A DNA stretch of 64,000 nt from Propionibacteriaceae bacterium AM104-82. Its GTDB lineage: Bacteria; Actinomycetota; Actinomycetes; Propionibacteriales; Propionibacteriaceae. The stretch covers positions 55,837 through 119,836 of the forward strand of contig JAQDQK010000011.1 of the NCBI GenBank assembly GCA_027658995.1. The letters are read 5' to 3'. Under the pieces are notes generated by a model that had not been told where the DNA came from, searched no databases, and worked only from the letters and a program-made list of their open reading frames with translations. Positions 1 to 8,933 of this stretch are shown piece after piece. The position numbers were made by a program, and so were the translations under genes. The stretch's first letter is position 1, and the number at the start of each line of letters is the position of its first letter.

Positions 1-7
1 GGGAGGC

Positions 8-292
8 TCACTTCCAGAGCGTCATGAAGGAGAAGCACGCGACGATCAGGCCGAGGCCGATCGCGATGTTCCAGTCGCCGAGGGCGCGCATGAACGGGAT
101 CGCCTGGCCGGCGAGGCTGTTGACGACCATCCAGGCGACGCCGAGTAGGCCGACGGGGATGAAGACGGCGGGCACCCAGTTGCGGTTGGCGGGCGCGAGG
201 CGCTGGCGCTCGCTGCGCTGCTCTGCGAGCTCGGCCTTTTCCTTCGACCTCTTCTTGGTCTCGGCCTGCTTGCGCACCTTGGATTCGGGCAC
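8..292 (-). CDS. crgA: cell division protein CrgA
   Basis: 94 aa. CrgA is a small actinobacterial membrane protein that helps place and regulate the divisome (known partners are FtsZ, FtsQ, FtsI and PbpA). Seen here: a charged, Lys/Glu-rich N-terminus of about 37 residues, then two hydrophobic segments (about 40-60 and 73-92) around a short loop, ending in the family-like FSFMTLWK. Length is normal for the family. It is transcribed away from the DUF881 gene, with about 107 bp between them. It sits beside the pknB/pbpA/rodA block, as in most actinobacteria, which supports the call. Confidence 0.93.
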   Translation of the reverse strand: MPESKVRKQAETKKRSKEKAELAEQRSERQRLAPANRNWVPAVFIPVGLLGVAWMVVNSLAGQAIPFMRALGDWNIAIGLGLIVACFSFMTLWK

Positions 293-399
293 TGGTGCCT
301 CCTCAACGATTCTTCGGACCCGGCATAGCCTAATTGAGCCGCGCCCGTTTACACATTCTGGGGCCGCTCAGCCGCTCAAGGCCCAGCTAGGCTGGGGGA

Positions 400-1176
400 A
401 TGAACGGGTGGGAGTGGCTGAAGGGACGCATCCCACGCGTGCGCGCCAACATCTCCCGGAACCAGGAGCGCCGCCGCTCGCCCAAGGGCCGCGTGGCAAC
501 GGTGCTCGTCTGCGTCCTGGCCGGGCTCATGATGACCGTCGCAGGTCTCGCGGCGCGCGGCACCGACCTGCGCAGCGACCGCGGCGCCGACCTGCGCGAC
601 CTGATCGTCACGCAGGCCGACAGGAACGAGGAACTGCGCGGCCAGGCCTCCGAGTTGAGCGGCGAGGTCGAGTCGCTCTCGGCGGCCCAGCCGGGCAGCA
701 GCGGACTGTCGCAGGAGGTGCGCGTCGCGGAACTCGAGGCGAGCATGCTGCCCGTCACGGGGCCGGGGCTGCGGGTCACGCTGATGGACGCACCCAACGA
801 CGTGAAGCCGGCGGGCGTCGACGACGACGCGTTAGTGGTGCACCAGCAGGACATCCAGGCCGTCGTCAACGCGCTGTGGGCGGGCGGCGCGGAGGCCATG
901 ACCATCCAGGGCGAGCGGGTCATCTCGACCACCGGCATCAAGTGTGTCGGCAACACCGTCGTGCTGCACGGCATCCCGTACGCGCCGCCCTATGTGATCG
1001 AGGCGATCGGCGACCCCGACGCTCTGCAGCGGGGCCTCGACGACTCGCACGCCATCGAGATCTACCGCCAGTACGTCGCCGCCTACGGCCTCGGCTACTC
1101 GGTCGACCGGGTCGGCACCCTCGACCTGCCCGCCTACGACGGCACCGTCGGCCTGCGCTTCGCCCGCCAGGGCTGA
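400..1176 (+). CDS. DUF881 family membrane-anchored protein
   Basis: 258 aa. The basic N-terminus is followed by one membrane segment at about residues 29-50, a short heptad-like region (about 60-90) and an alpha/beta domain. That domain carries the family-like stretches NALWAGGAEAMTIQGERV and IGDPDALQ. DUF881 proteins are common next to crgA and the serine/threonine kinase cluster in actinobacteria; their role is unknown, but location and topology suggest the division site or cell envelope. The ATG start leaves an N-terminus rich in Arg, as expected for an inside-facing anchor. The DUF881 family call is from recalled sequence features, not a search. Confidence 0.85.
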   Translation: MNGWEWLKGRIPRVRANISRNQERRRSPKGRVATVLVCVLAGLMMTVAGLAARGTDLRSDRGADLRDLIVTQADRNEELRGQASELSGEVESLSAAQPGSSGLSQEVRVAELEASMLPVTGPGLRVTLMDAPNDVKPAGVDDDALVVHQQDIQAVVNALWAGGAEAMTIQGERVISTTGIKCVGNTVVLHGIPYAPPYVIEAIGDPDALQRGLDDSHAIEIYRQYVAAYGLGYSVDRVGTLDLPAYDGTVGLRFARQG

Positions 1177-1279
1177 CGGAATCTTCCGGGGCTGGTGTTC
1201 CGGAACGCCGCGATCGCGTTCATCCGGCAGGCGGAACGGGTCGGCCTCCTCCGGCCCAGCTGTGCGGCGGGGTCTGTCG

Positions 1280-1359
1280 TTGAGCAGTAGTCGGTGTTCG
1301 TTGTCGGCTCGGCCGCGTTTGCACGTTCGAATCGCGAGCGAGTCCCGGTTGCTGCTCAA
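1280..1359. repeat. 80-nt palindromic element, TTGAGCAG subfamily, copy 1
   Basis: Exactly 80 nt, beginning TTGAGCAG and ending CTGCTCAA. The two halves pair over most of their length; several positions of the + strand would be G-U pairs, so an RNA in this direction would fold better than its complement. It lies in the gap between the DUF881 gene and trpG (convergent genes), away from both stop codons. Seven more copies of the same length occur in the window. Confidence 0.85.
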
Positions 1360-1413
1360 GCTAAGGCGCGGGGTGCGCCTCCGAGAGGCCCGGGTGCCGC
1401 GGAGTCTGCAGCC

Positions 1414-2052
1414 TCAGGTGAGCTTGGTCGCGACCAGCGGAGACATCCCGACGGCGCGCGCCGGGGCCTCGGCGTCGCCGCACTCGGCGAGCCAGTTGGC
1501 GAGCATCTGGTAGCCGCCCTCGGTCAGCACCGACTCGGGGTGAAACTGCACCGCCTCGACGGCGAACTCGCGGTGTCGCACGGCCATGATGACGCCGGAG
1601 TCGGTGCGCGCGGTCACCTCAAGTACCTCGGGCACGGTCTCCTCGACGATGGCAAGGGAGTGGTAGCGCGTCGTCGTCACCGGTGAGGGAAGCCCCGCGA
1701 AGACGCCCGCGCCCTCGTGGAACACGGGGGACGTCTTGCCGTGCAGCAGTTCGGGGGCCCGGTCGACGACGCCGCCGTAGGCGACGGCCATCGCCTGGAG
1801 TCCGAGGCACACGCCGAACAGCGGCACGACGCCGCCGAGCGTCTTCACCACGTCGATGCAGACGCCTGCCTCCTCGGGCGTGCCGGGTCCGGGCGACAGC
1901 AGCACGCCGTCGAAGCCCCGATACCAGCCGTCCGTGCCGAACCGCTCGTCGTCGTTGCGCCACACGTCGACCTCCGCGCCCAACTGGGCGAGGTAGGACA
2001 CGATGTTGTAGACGAACGAGTCGTAGTTGTCGACGACGAGGATGCGGGCCAC
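1414..2052 (-). CDS. trpG: glutamine amidotransferase, anthranilate/aminodeoxychorismate synthase component II
   Basis: 212 aa class I glutamine amidotransferase. It supplies ammonia from glutamine to the chorismate-aminating partner (anthranilate or 4-amino-4-deoxychorismate synthase component I). The family features are all visible: DNYDSF near residue 8, LLSPGPGTP, the nucleophile Cys in GVCLGLQA, and the His/Glu of the triad in VQFHPES. A trpG/pabA gene directly downstream of pknB is standard in actinobacteria. Component I is not in the window, so it may serve tryptophan, folate or both. A repeat and a terminator separate it from pknB, so it is probably transcribed alone. Confidence 0.93.
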   Translation of the reverse strand: MARILVVDNYDSFVYNIVSYLAQLGAEVDVWRNDDERFGTDGWYRGFDGVLLSPGPGTPEEAGVCIDVVKTLGGVVPLFGVCLGLQAMAVAYGGVVDRAPELLHGKTSPVFHEGAGVFAGLPSPVTTTRYHSLAIVEETVPEVLEVTARTDSGVIMAVRHREFAVEAVQFHPESVLTEGGYQMLANWLAECGDAEAPARAVGMSPLVATKLT

Positions 2053-2140
2053 GCCGCAATTCTGCCACCCTTGCGCGCCCCGAACCGGGGCGCGACCGCG
2101 CGCGAGACGGGGCGGGGAGGTGCGTGGGTTGGCCCGTCAC

Positions 2141-2220
2141 TTGAGCATGTTTGGTGTCTCGTTGCCGGTTCGAACGTTCAAACGTGCCGAAATCCGCAAC
2201 GAGTTACCAAACATGCTCAA
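2141..2220. repeat. 80-nt palindromic element, TTGAGCATG subfamily, copy 1
   Basis: Exactly 80 nt. The outer arms are a perfect 15-bp inverted repeat (TTGAGCATGTTTGGT and its complement). A 2x2 mismatch and a further 8-bp stem (CTCGTTGC/GCAACGAG) follow, enclosing a 30-nt variable centre. It lies between trpG and pknB. Two other copies share the same arms and the same total length but not the same centre. Confidence 0.9.
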
Positions 2221-2263
2221 CGCAGGAGGCCGACCCCAGCACGCCGGGCGACCCGAGGGACGG

Positions 2264-2297
2264 CGAACGGGCCACCCTCGAGAGGATGGCCCGTTCG
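2264..2297 (-). terminator. hairpin terminator downstream of pknB
   Basis: Stem of 11 bp (CGAACGGGCCA with its complement) plus an inner CCTC/GAGG stem. It lies 15 nt beyond the pknB stop codon. There is no clear U-tract, which is usual in high-GC actinobacteria. It would end the fhaA-pknB operon before trpG. Confidence 0.6.
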
Positions 2298-2311
2298 ATC
2301 GGGGTGAACCC

Positions 2312-4177
2312 TTAGCCCTCAGGAGACGGGCTGGGCGACACGGGTGCGGTGGTCGGCGGGGCCTTCGCCACCTTGACGGTGATGGCCTCGCTGCGCGGCG
2401 CCGCCTTGCCCGCCTCGACGCCCTGCTCCAGGACCTGGCCTGCGGGGACGGTGCCGTCCTCGACCTCCTCCTTGGTGAGCGTGAAGCCCTTGCCCCGCGC
2501 GCGCTCCTCGGCGGCGTCGAAGCTGATGCCGGTCAACTCCGGCACGATCGAGTTGCCCGTCGCGATGGTCAGGGTGATCTCGGTGTCGGCCTCGGCGCTC
2601 TGGCCGACGTCGGGGTTGACCTCGATGACGGAGCCGGGGACCGCCTCGAGCTGCTCGTTCTTCGGGTCGGCGTCGACGGTCTTGACGTTGGTGAAGCCGA
2701 GGGCGTCCAGCGTGGTCTTGGCCTGCTCGATCGTCATGCCGCGCACGTTCGGGATGGTCGACTGCGCGGGGCCGGTCGAGACGGTCAGCACGACCTCGGT
2801 GCCCTCCGGGACGGAACCGGTGCTCGGGTTCTGGTCGATCACCTGGTCCTCGGTGCCCGCCTCACCCGGCGCCTCGCTGATCTTGTACTTCAGCTTCAAC
2901 CGGGTCAGTTCCGCGACCGCGTCCGCCTTGTCCATGCCCTTCAGGTCGGGGACCTGCACCATCGGCGTCGGCGTTGCCGTCGGCGACGGGGGCGGGGACG
3001 GGGAGGGTGACGGGCTGCTCGTCACGATCGTCGGCGTCGGGGTGGGCGAGGCCGTCGGGCCGCCACCGCCGTTGAGCAGCAGGAAGATGCCGACGATGAT
3101 GCCGATGAGCACGAGCCCGGCGATGATCAGCAGCGCGATGAGCCCCTTGCGGCTCTTCGGCTCATCCTCGAGGTCCTCGGGGGCGATCTCCTCGGGCGGG
3201 CTCGGCGGGCCGACCGGTGGCGTCGGCGCGACGACGGCCGGTGCGACCCCGCGTCGCGCGGTCGTGGTCATCGGGTCGCTGGGGATCACGCGGGTCGGCT
3301 GGTCGGCCGGGTTCATGGCGAGCACCGGCTCGCCAGCGATGCAGCGGTTGATGTCGTCGCGCATCTCGCCCGCGTCGGAGTAGCGGTCCCGCGGGTCCTT
3401 CTCCAACGACTTGAGCACGATCGCATCCATCGCCGGGGTGATCTCCGGGTCGAGTTGCGACGGCGGCACGGGCATCTCGCGGACGTGCTGGTACGCGACC
3501 GACACGGGCGAGTCGCCCTTGAACAGCGGCTGCGACGTGAGCAGTTCGTAGAGCAGGCAGCCGACCGAGTAGATGTCGGAGCGGTTGTCGACCTTCTCGC
3601 CGCGCGCCTGCTCGGGAGACAGGTACTGCGCGGTGCCGATCACGGCTGCGGTCTGGGTCATCGTCGCCGACGTGTCAGCGACGGCCCGCGCGATGCCGAA
3701 GTCCATCACCTTGACGGTGCCGTTGGGGGTCAGCATCACGTTGGCGGGCTTGATGTCGCGGTGCACGATGCCCGCGCGGTGCGCGTAGGCCAGCGCGTCG
3801 AGCACGCCAGCGGTGAACTCGAGGGCGCGCTCGGGGACGATCTTGCGACCGTCGCGCAGCACCTCCCGCAGCGTGACGCCCTCGACCAGTTCCATCACGA
3901 TGTAGGGCACCGACACATCCGAGACGGTGTCGCGCTCCTCGCCGGTGTCGTAGACGGCGACGATGTTGGGGTGGTTCAGCCCAGCGGCCGACTGCGCCTC
4001 CCGACGGAACCGGGCCTGGAAGGTGGGGTCGCTCGCCAGGTCGACGCGCAGGCGCTTGACCGCGACGTCGCGCTCAAGACGGATGTCACGGGCGCGCCAG
4101 ACCTCGGCCATGCCGCCTCGCCCGATGATCTCATCAAGCTGATAGCGGCCGCCGAGCAAGGCTCCTCGCTCTGTCAT
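2312..4177 (-). CDS. pknB: serine/threonine protein kinase PknB with PASTA domains
   Basis: 621 aa from the ATG at 4177, preceded by AAAGGA. An in-frame ATG at 4309 would add 44 low-complexity residues overlapping pbpA, so I prefer 4177. Domains: Hanks-type kinase at about 10-275 (Gly-rich loop GRGGMAEVW, Lys41, HRD Asp141, DFG Asp159), a disordered linker, a membrane helix at about 346-368, a Pro/Ser/Thr spacer, then three PASTA repeats outside the cell (about 407-467, 472-540, 543-604). Such kinases sense cell-wall fragments or lipid II and phosphorylate division and wall-synthesis proteins, including the FHA proteins of the same operon. It is the last gene of the operon; PstP is the cognate phosphatase. 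Three PASTA repeats is one fewer than in mycobacterial PknB. Confidence 0.95.
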   Translation of the reverse strand: MTERGALLGGRYQLDEIIGRGGMAEVWRARDIRLERDVAVKRLRVDLASDPTFQARFRREAQSAAGLNHPNIVAVYDTGEERDTVSDVSVPYIVMELVEGVTLREVLRDGRKIVPERALEFTAGVLDALAYAHRAGIVHRDIKPANVMLTPNGTVKVMDFGIARAVADTSATMTQTAAVIGTAQYLSPEQARGEKVDNRSDIYSVGCLLYELLTSQPLFKGDSPVSVAYQHVREMPVPPSQLDPEITPAMDAIVLKSLEKDPRDRYSDAGEMRDDINRCIAGEPVLAMNPADQPTRVIPSDPMTTTARRGVAPAVVAPTPPVGPPSPPEEIAPEDLEDEPKSRKGLIALLIIAGLVLIGIIVGIFLLLNGGGGPTASPTPTPTIVTSSPSPSPSPPPSPTATPTPMVQVPDLKGMDKADAVAELTRLKLKYKISEAPGEAGTEDQVIDQNPSTGSVPEGTEVVLTVSTGPAQSTIPNVRGMTIEQAKTTLDALGFTNVKTVDADPKNEQLEAVPGSVIEVNPDVGQSAEADTEITLTIATGNSIVPELTGISFDAAEERARGKGFTLTKEEVEDGTVPAGQVLEQGVEAGKAAPRSEAITVKVAKAPPTTAPVSPSPSPEG

Positions 4178-4244
4178 CGCTGCCGGTCCTTTCGGTTTGT
4201 CGGGCACCATCTTGCCCAATCGAGATGAGAGGAATCTGAGAAGT

Positions 4245-5672
4245 TCATCGAAGCGCCTCCACGACTGCTCGGAAGATGGGTGCGGCGAGCTTGCCGCCGG
4301 AGATGTCATCGCGGGCCACGTCGGCGTCCTCGACGAAGGCCACCACCGCGACGGACGGGTCCTCGGCGTAGCCGACGAACCAGGCGTACGGGGGGCGGTC
4401 GGGCGCTGTCTGCGCGGTGCCGGTCTTGCCGCCGATCGTCAGGCCGGAGATCTGCGCCGGCGAGCCGGTGCCGTCCTCGACGACCGTGACCATCATCTGC
4501 TGCAGCAGCTTCGCGCTTGAGGCCGAGATCGGCTGGCCCTGCCGCTGCGGGGTCGTGGAGCTGAGCACCGTGAGGTCCCGGTTGGTGACGGAGCTGACCA
4601 GGTAGGGCTTCATCATCACGCCGTCGTTGGCGATCGCCGCCGCGACCTGCACGATCTGCAGGGGAGAGGCGGCGACGTCGTACTGGCCGATCGCGGTGAG
4701 CGCGGTCTGCGCCTCGTCTAGCTCGCCGGGGAAGCGCGACTTGGCGGCCGCCACGTCGATGGTGGGGTCCTGGTTGAAGCCGAACGCCTCTGCCTGCTTG
4801 CGCAGCTTGTCCCCGCCGAGGTCGAGGCCCAGGTTGCCGAAGGCGGTGTTGCAGGACGTCTTCAGCGCCTGCTCGATCGTGATCCGCTCGCCGCCGCAGT
4901 TGGTCGAATTGCCCATCGAGCGCGTCGAGTTGGGCAGCCGCAGCGAGTCGGGGGCGTCGACCATGGTGTCTGGCACCATGCCGTCCTCGAGCGCGGCGGC
5001 GGCGGTGACCAGCTTGAAGGTCGACCCGGGCGGGTACACCTCGCGGGTGGCGCGCCCCTTCAACGGCTCGTCGTCGGCGTTGAGCAGTTCGTTCCAGGCG
5101 GTCTGCGCCTCGCTCAGGTCGACCGTCGCGAGCCGGTTCGGGTCGTAGGTCGGCGTCGAGACGAGCGCCAGGATCTCGCCGGTGGTGTAGTCCATCGCGA
5201 CGACCGCGCCGCGCTTGTCGCCGAGCGCCTTGACGGCGGCCGCCTGGGCGTCGGCGTTCAGCGTGGTCTGGATGTTGGCGCCCGAGGACTGCCTTCCGGT
5301 CAGCAGGTCGACGACGCGGCCGATGGACTGCTCGGACGAGGTGCCTGCGAGTTCCTGGTTGAAGGAGGCCTCCAGCCCGGAGCGGGCGTAGTTGTAGGAG
5401 TACCAGCCCGTCACCGAGCTCCACAGCTCGGGCTTGGGGTAGGTGCGCACGTAGGGGAAGCGGCCGGTGCGCGGCACCGACTCGGCGATCGCCTCGTTGC
5501 CGACCAGGATCGCGCCCCGGTTGCGGGAGAACTCTGCGTCGCGGACGCGGCGGTTGCGGCTGTCGTCGTTGAGCGACTCGGTGCGCGCGACCGAGATCCA
5601 CGTCATGTTGACGAGCAGCGCCGCCAGCAGCAGCGACACGAAGATCGTCACCTTGCGGATGGGTCCGTTCAT
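4245..5672 (-). CDS. pbpA: class B penicillin-binding protein, peptidoglycan transpeptidase (PbpA type)
   Basis: 475 aa. Membrane anchor at residues 8-29, then a small dimerisation-type region and the transpeptidase domain from about 155. The three active-site motifs are intact: STFK (Ser217), SCN (273-275) and KTGT (416-419). It crosslinks peptidoglycan at the septum or new poles, working with the SEDS polymerase RodA encoded just upstream, whose stop overlaps this start by 4 nt (ATGA). At 475 aa it is shorter than FtsI-type proteins but matches the actinobacterial PbpA group found in this operon. Confidence 0.94.
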   Translation of the reverse strand: MNGPIRKVTIFVSLLLAALLVNMTWISVARTESLNDDSRNRRVRDAEFSRNRGAILVGNEAIAESVPRTGRFPYVRTYPKPELWSSVTGWYSYNYARSGLEASFNQELAGTSSEQSIGRVVDLLTGRQSSGANIQTTLNADAQAAAVKALGDKRGAVVAMDYTTGEILALVSTPTYDPNRLATVDLSEAQTAWNELLNADDEPLKGRATREVYPPGSTFKLVTAAAALEDGMVPDTMVDAPDSLRLPNSTRSMGNSTNCGGERITIEQALKTSCNTAFGNLGLDLGGDKLRKQAEAFGFNQDPTIDVAAAKSRFPGELDEAQTALTAIGQYDVAASPLQIVQVAAAIANDGVMMKPYLVSSVTNRDLTVLSSTTPQRQGQPISASSAKLLQQMMVTVVEDGTGSPAQISGLTIGGKTGTAQTAPDRPPYAWFVGYAEDPSVAVVAFVEDADVARDDISGGKLAAPIFRAVVEALR

Positions 5673-7063
5673 CGGGAGATCACCGCCGTCGCGTCATCGA
5701 GCGCGCTCATCTCCTGAGGCGCGGCGGTCGCCGCCTGCGGCATCCGGGCGCGGTGCGAGATCACCATCAGGATGCCGACGATGATCCAGTTGGCGACCAT
5801 CGAGGAGCCGCCCTGGGACATGAACGGCGTGGTGAGACCGGTCAGCGGCAGCAGTCGGGTGACGCCGCCGATGATGGCGAACACCTGCAGCGCGAACGTG
5901 AAGCTGAGGCCGGCGGCGAGCAGTTTGCCGAAGCCGTCGGGGGAGGTGAGCGCCGTCTTGAAGCCGCGGGCGATCAGCAGGCCGTAGATCATGATGATCG
6001 CCATCAGCCCGAGGACGCCGATCTCCTCACCGAGCGCCGCGGCGATCATGTCGCTCTTGGCGAGCGGCGTGAGCCCGGGTCTTCCGAGGCCCCAGCCGCG
6101 GCCGAACAGGCCGCCCCAGGCGAAGCCGAACTGGGCGCTGATGATCTGCAGGTTCTTGTCGTAGTCGCTGAACGGGTCGAGCCAGGCGCTGACGCGTCTC
6201 GAGACGTGGTTGGTGAACTGGTACGCGGCCAGCGCCGCGCCGATGAACAGGATGCCCGCCAGGATCGGCCAGGCGGGGCGCTCGGTCGCGATGTAGATCA
6301 TCACGGTGAACAGCCCGAAGAACAGCAGCGAGGTGCCGAGGTCGTTCTGGAACACCATGACCGCCAGGCAGGCGAGCCACATCACCATGATCGGCCCGAG
6401 GTCGCGGGCGCGGGGCAGTTCGATGCCGAGCACGCGCCGTCCGGCGAGCGCCAGCACCTCGCGCTTCTCGTAGAAGTAGGCGGCGAACGCGATCGCCAGC
6501 ATGATCTTGGCGACCTCTGCCGGCTGGAAGGAGTAGCCGGCCACCTTGATCCAGATCTGCGCGCCGCCCGACTTCCAGCCGATGAACGGGGCGAGCGGCA
6601 GCAGCAGCAGCACGAGGCCGCCGATGAACATCAGGTAGGGGTAGCGCTGCAGCCGACGGTGGTCCCTCAGCAGCGCCGCGACCAGGCAGAACAGCACGAG
6701 CCCGAGCGCCGTCCAGATCATCTGGGTGCTGGAGTCGGTCTTGACCGGTTCGGGGATCTGGTCGATCCGGTAGATCATCGCCAGCCCCAGCCCGTTGAGC
6801 AGGAACACGCACGGCAGGATCAGCGGGTCGGCGTAGGGGAGGATGAACCGCACCACGAGGTGTACCGCGATGCCCATGCCGTACCAGATGGCGGCCACCG
6901 GGATCAGGTTCGAGGGAAGCTCTCCGTACAGGTTGAGATCGGTGATCACGTACCCGGCGAAGCCGAAGGTCTGCGCGAGCAGCAGGAGCAGCAGTTCGAT
7001 GCCGCGCCGCTTGCGGTAGACGATCACCTCGTCGGAGAGCGCCGGCTGGACCTGGTCTGACAT
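5669..7063 (-). CDS. rodA: SEDS-family peptidoglycan polymerase RodA/FtsW
   Basis: 464 aa polytopic membrane protein with about 10-12 hydrophobic segments. Family signatures visible include FQPAEVAKI, VMVFQNDLGTS and the C-terminal TTPFMSQGGSSMVANW. SEDS proteins polymerise lipid II into glycan strands and pair with a class B PBP, here pbpA immediately downstream with a 4-nt overlap. The start overlaps the pstP stop by one base (TGATG), indicating translational coupling. Whether it serves elongation or division cannot be told from sequence; position favours RodA. Confidence 0.94.
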   Translation of the reverse strand: MSDQVQPALSDEVIVYRKRRGIELLLLLLAQTFGFAGYVITDLNLYGELPSNLIPVAAIWYGMGIAVHLVVRFILPYADPLILPCVFLLNGLGLAMIYRIDQIPEPVKTDSSTQMIWTALGLVLFCLVAALLRDHRRLQRYPYLMFIGGLVLLLLPLAPFIGWKSGGAQIWIKVAGYSFQPAEVAKIMLAIAFAAYFYEKREVLALAGRRVLGIELPRARDLGPIMVMWLACLAVMVFQNDLGTSLLFFGLFTVMIYIATERPAWPILAGILFIGAALAAYQFTNHVSRRVSAWLDPFSDYDKNLQIISAQFGFAWGGLFGRGWGLGRPGLTPLAKSDMIAAALGEEIGVLGLMAIIMIYGLLIARGFKTALTSPDGFGKLLAAGLSFTFALQVFAIIGGVTRLLPLTGLTTPFMSQGGSSMVANWIIVGILMVISHRARMPQAATAAPQEMSALDDATAVISR

Positions 7064-8469
7064 CAGCAGGCCTCCGGGTCGGCCTCTTCGGTGGCCGTCG
7101 GTGACTCGGTGATCGTGCTGGGGAACACGTTGGGCGGCGGCGTCATGGGCGACGCGGTGGGGTCGAGCGGAAGTCCGGGGCCGGTCGGCGTCGGGACGGG
7201 GCCTGGCGATTCCACCGGTGAGGGGCGCTTGTTCTCGTTGCGCACCTCGACGCAGCGCTCGGCGATGCCCGCGAGGGTGGCGACGGTGCCGCGCGCGGCG
7301 TCGATGCTGCCGACGGGGATGGTCGCCTCGACCTGACGCTGGAAGAACGACGGCAGGTCGGTGACGTTGATCGAGGAGCGCTCCACCATCTCGTTGAGGT
7401 GGATGCCGAGGACGCCTCCCGGCAGGCCGTTGTAGACGGCGACGTAGCCCTCGTCGGCCCCGACGAAGTAGCGGGACTTGCCGTAGGCGTAGACGCCCCA
7501 GCCGCCGATGCCGAGCACAAGCGCGATCGCGACGATCGCGGCAAGGATGCCTGGCCAGCGGCGCTTCGGGTCCTGCGGCGCGTACCTGGCGACCTCGTCC
7601 GCGTCGTGCTCGGGCGAGTTGAGGTCGGGCTTGGGGTACGGGGCCTCCTTGTCGGTGCCTCCGCGTTCCTTGGCGAGTTGGCCGGTGCGTGGGATCTCCA
7701 CCTCGGTGGCCGAGCCGACCAGCAGCCCGGGCAGCGCGTCGAGGTCGTCGTCCTGCTCGACCACGTCGCCGAGCACGATGGTGATGTTGTCGTGGCCGCC
7801 GTTGTCGTTGGCGGCCTGGGCGAGCAGCGCCGCGGCCTCGTCGAGGTCCTCGGTCTCCAGCAGTTCCGCGATCTGCTCGTCGCTGATCAGACCGCTGAGC
7901 CCGTCGGAGCAGAACATCAGACGGTCGCCCAGTTCGGCCTCGAACAGTTCGTAGTCGGGCTCGAACATCGACTGCCCGTTGAGCACCTTCAGGATCAGGG
8001 AGCGGTGCGGGTGTACCGCCGCCTGGGCAGGGGTGATCTTGCCCTCGTCGATCAGCGACTGCACCCAGGAGTGATCGTGGGTGATCTGGGTGAGTTCGCC
8101 GTCGCGCAGCAGGTAGCCGCGCGAGTCGCCGATGTGGGCCAGCCCGAACTCGGTGCCGTTGAACATGGCGCCGCAGAACGTGGTGCCCATGCCGTCGAGT
8201 TGCAGGTCCTCGTCGATCAGGTCGGACAGCTTGGTGTTGGCGCGCGCCATCATCCCCGCGATGCGCTCCAGCATCTCCTCGCCGTCGGTGGCGCGCCGGT
8301 CGGAGCGCGACGCCTCCGTCGAGGCGACGGCGGAGGCGAGGTCCCCGGCCGCCGCTCCGCCCATGCCGTCGGTGACGAGCAGCATGTTCGGGGAGGCGTA
8401 GCCGGCGTCCTGGTTGTTCTTGCGGACCCGGCCCACCTCTGAGTGAGCGGCGAAACGGAGACTGAACAC
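7063..8469 (-). CDS. pstP: PP2C-type serine/threonine protein phosphatase PstP
   Basis: 468 aa from a GTG start that overlaps the fhaB stop by one base. The N-terminal PP2C domain (about 1-240) has the metal-binding motifs TDGMGG and HIGDSR, plus FCSDGLSG and GGHDNIT. A linker and one membrane segment (about 308-330) follow, then an extracellular tail ending in a Pro/Thr-rich stretch. It removes phosphate from PknB and its substrates, so it is the off-switch of the kinase encoded three genes downstream. Length and topology match mycobacterial PstP. Confidence 0.95.
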   Translation of the reverse strand: MFSLRFAAHSEVGRVRKNNQDAGYASPNMLLVTDGMGGAAAGDLASAVASTEASRSDRRATDGEEMLERIAGMMARANTKLSDLIDEDLQLDGMGTTFCGAMFNGTEFGLAHIGDSRGYLLRDGELTQITHDHSWVQSLIDEGKITPAQAAVHPHRSLILKVLNGQSMFEPDYELFEAELGDRLMFCSDGLSGLISDEQIAELLETEDLDEAAALLAQAANDNGGHDNITIVLGDVVEQDDDLDALPGLLVGSATEVEIPRTGQLAKERGGTDKEAPYPKPDLNSPEHDADEVARYAPQDPKRRWPGILAAIVAIALVLGIGGWGVYAYGKSRYFVGADEGYVAVYNGLPGGVLGIHLNEMVERSSINVTDLPSFFQRQVEATIPVGSIDAARGTVATLAGIAERCVEVRNENKRPSPVESPGPVPTPTGPGLPLDPTASPMTPPPNVFPSTITESPTATEEADPEAC

Positions 8470-8930
8470 TAGATCTCCAGGCGCATCAGGGTCTTGCCGA
8501 TGCGCACCACATCACCGACGGTCACCTTGATCGGTTCGGTGGCCAGTTTGCCGTTGACGTAGGTCCCGTTCGTGGACTGGAGGTCGGTGAGGAGCCAGGT
8601 GGTGGGGTCCTTCTGGACGAGTTGGGCGTGGCGCGCCGAGGCGTAGTCGTCGTCGAGCAGCAGCGTCGAGTCGGCCGCGCGACCCAGGTTGATCACCGGT
8701 TCGACGGGCACCGACGCGCCCTGCTGCGGGCCCGCGGTGATGGCGAAGCGGGTGGGGAGCTTGCTGCGGCCCTTGCCCCTTCCGCGGTCGGCGGGGATCG
8801 CCGCGAGGGAGGAGGCCGGCACGCGGCGTCCGAACAGGTCGGTGCGCACCACGTTGGCGACGAACAGGATGAACAACCACAGCAGGGCCAGGAAGACGAT
8901 CTTGATCGCCGCGACGATGAGGTCAGACAC
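8469..8930 (-). CDS. fhaB: FHA-domain protein FhaB (FipA)
   Basis: 153 aa. One N-terminal membrane segment (about 4-28), then an FHA domain in the C-terminal half with GRAADSTLLL, the Arg/His of SARHAQL and STNGTYVNG. FHA domains bind phosphothreonine. The mycobacterial homologue links PknB signalling to the division machinery. It lies 3 nt downstream of fhaA and overlaps pstP by 1 nt. Confidence 0.93.
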   Translation of the reverse strand: MSDLIVAAIKIVFLALLWLFILFVANVVRTDLFGRRVPASSLAAIPADRGRGKGRSKLPTRFAITAGPQQGASVPVEPVINLGRAADSTLLLDDDYASARHAQLVQKDPTTWLLTDLQSTNGTYVNGKLATEPIKVTVGDVVRIGKTLMRLEI

Positions 8931-8933
8931 GGA

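Noticed and set aside
24..1283. Long + strand open frame across crgA and the DUF881 gene
   Set aside because: Arg/Pro-rich translation typical of out-of-frame high-GC DNA; overlaps two well-supported genes.
2312..4309. pknB starting at 4309
   Set aside because: Adds 44 low-complexity residues inside pbpA; the ATG at 4177 has a ribosome site and the expected kinase N-terminus.
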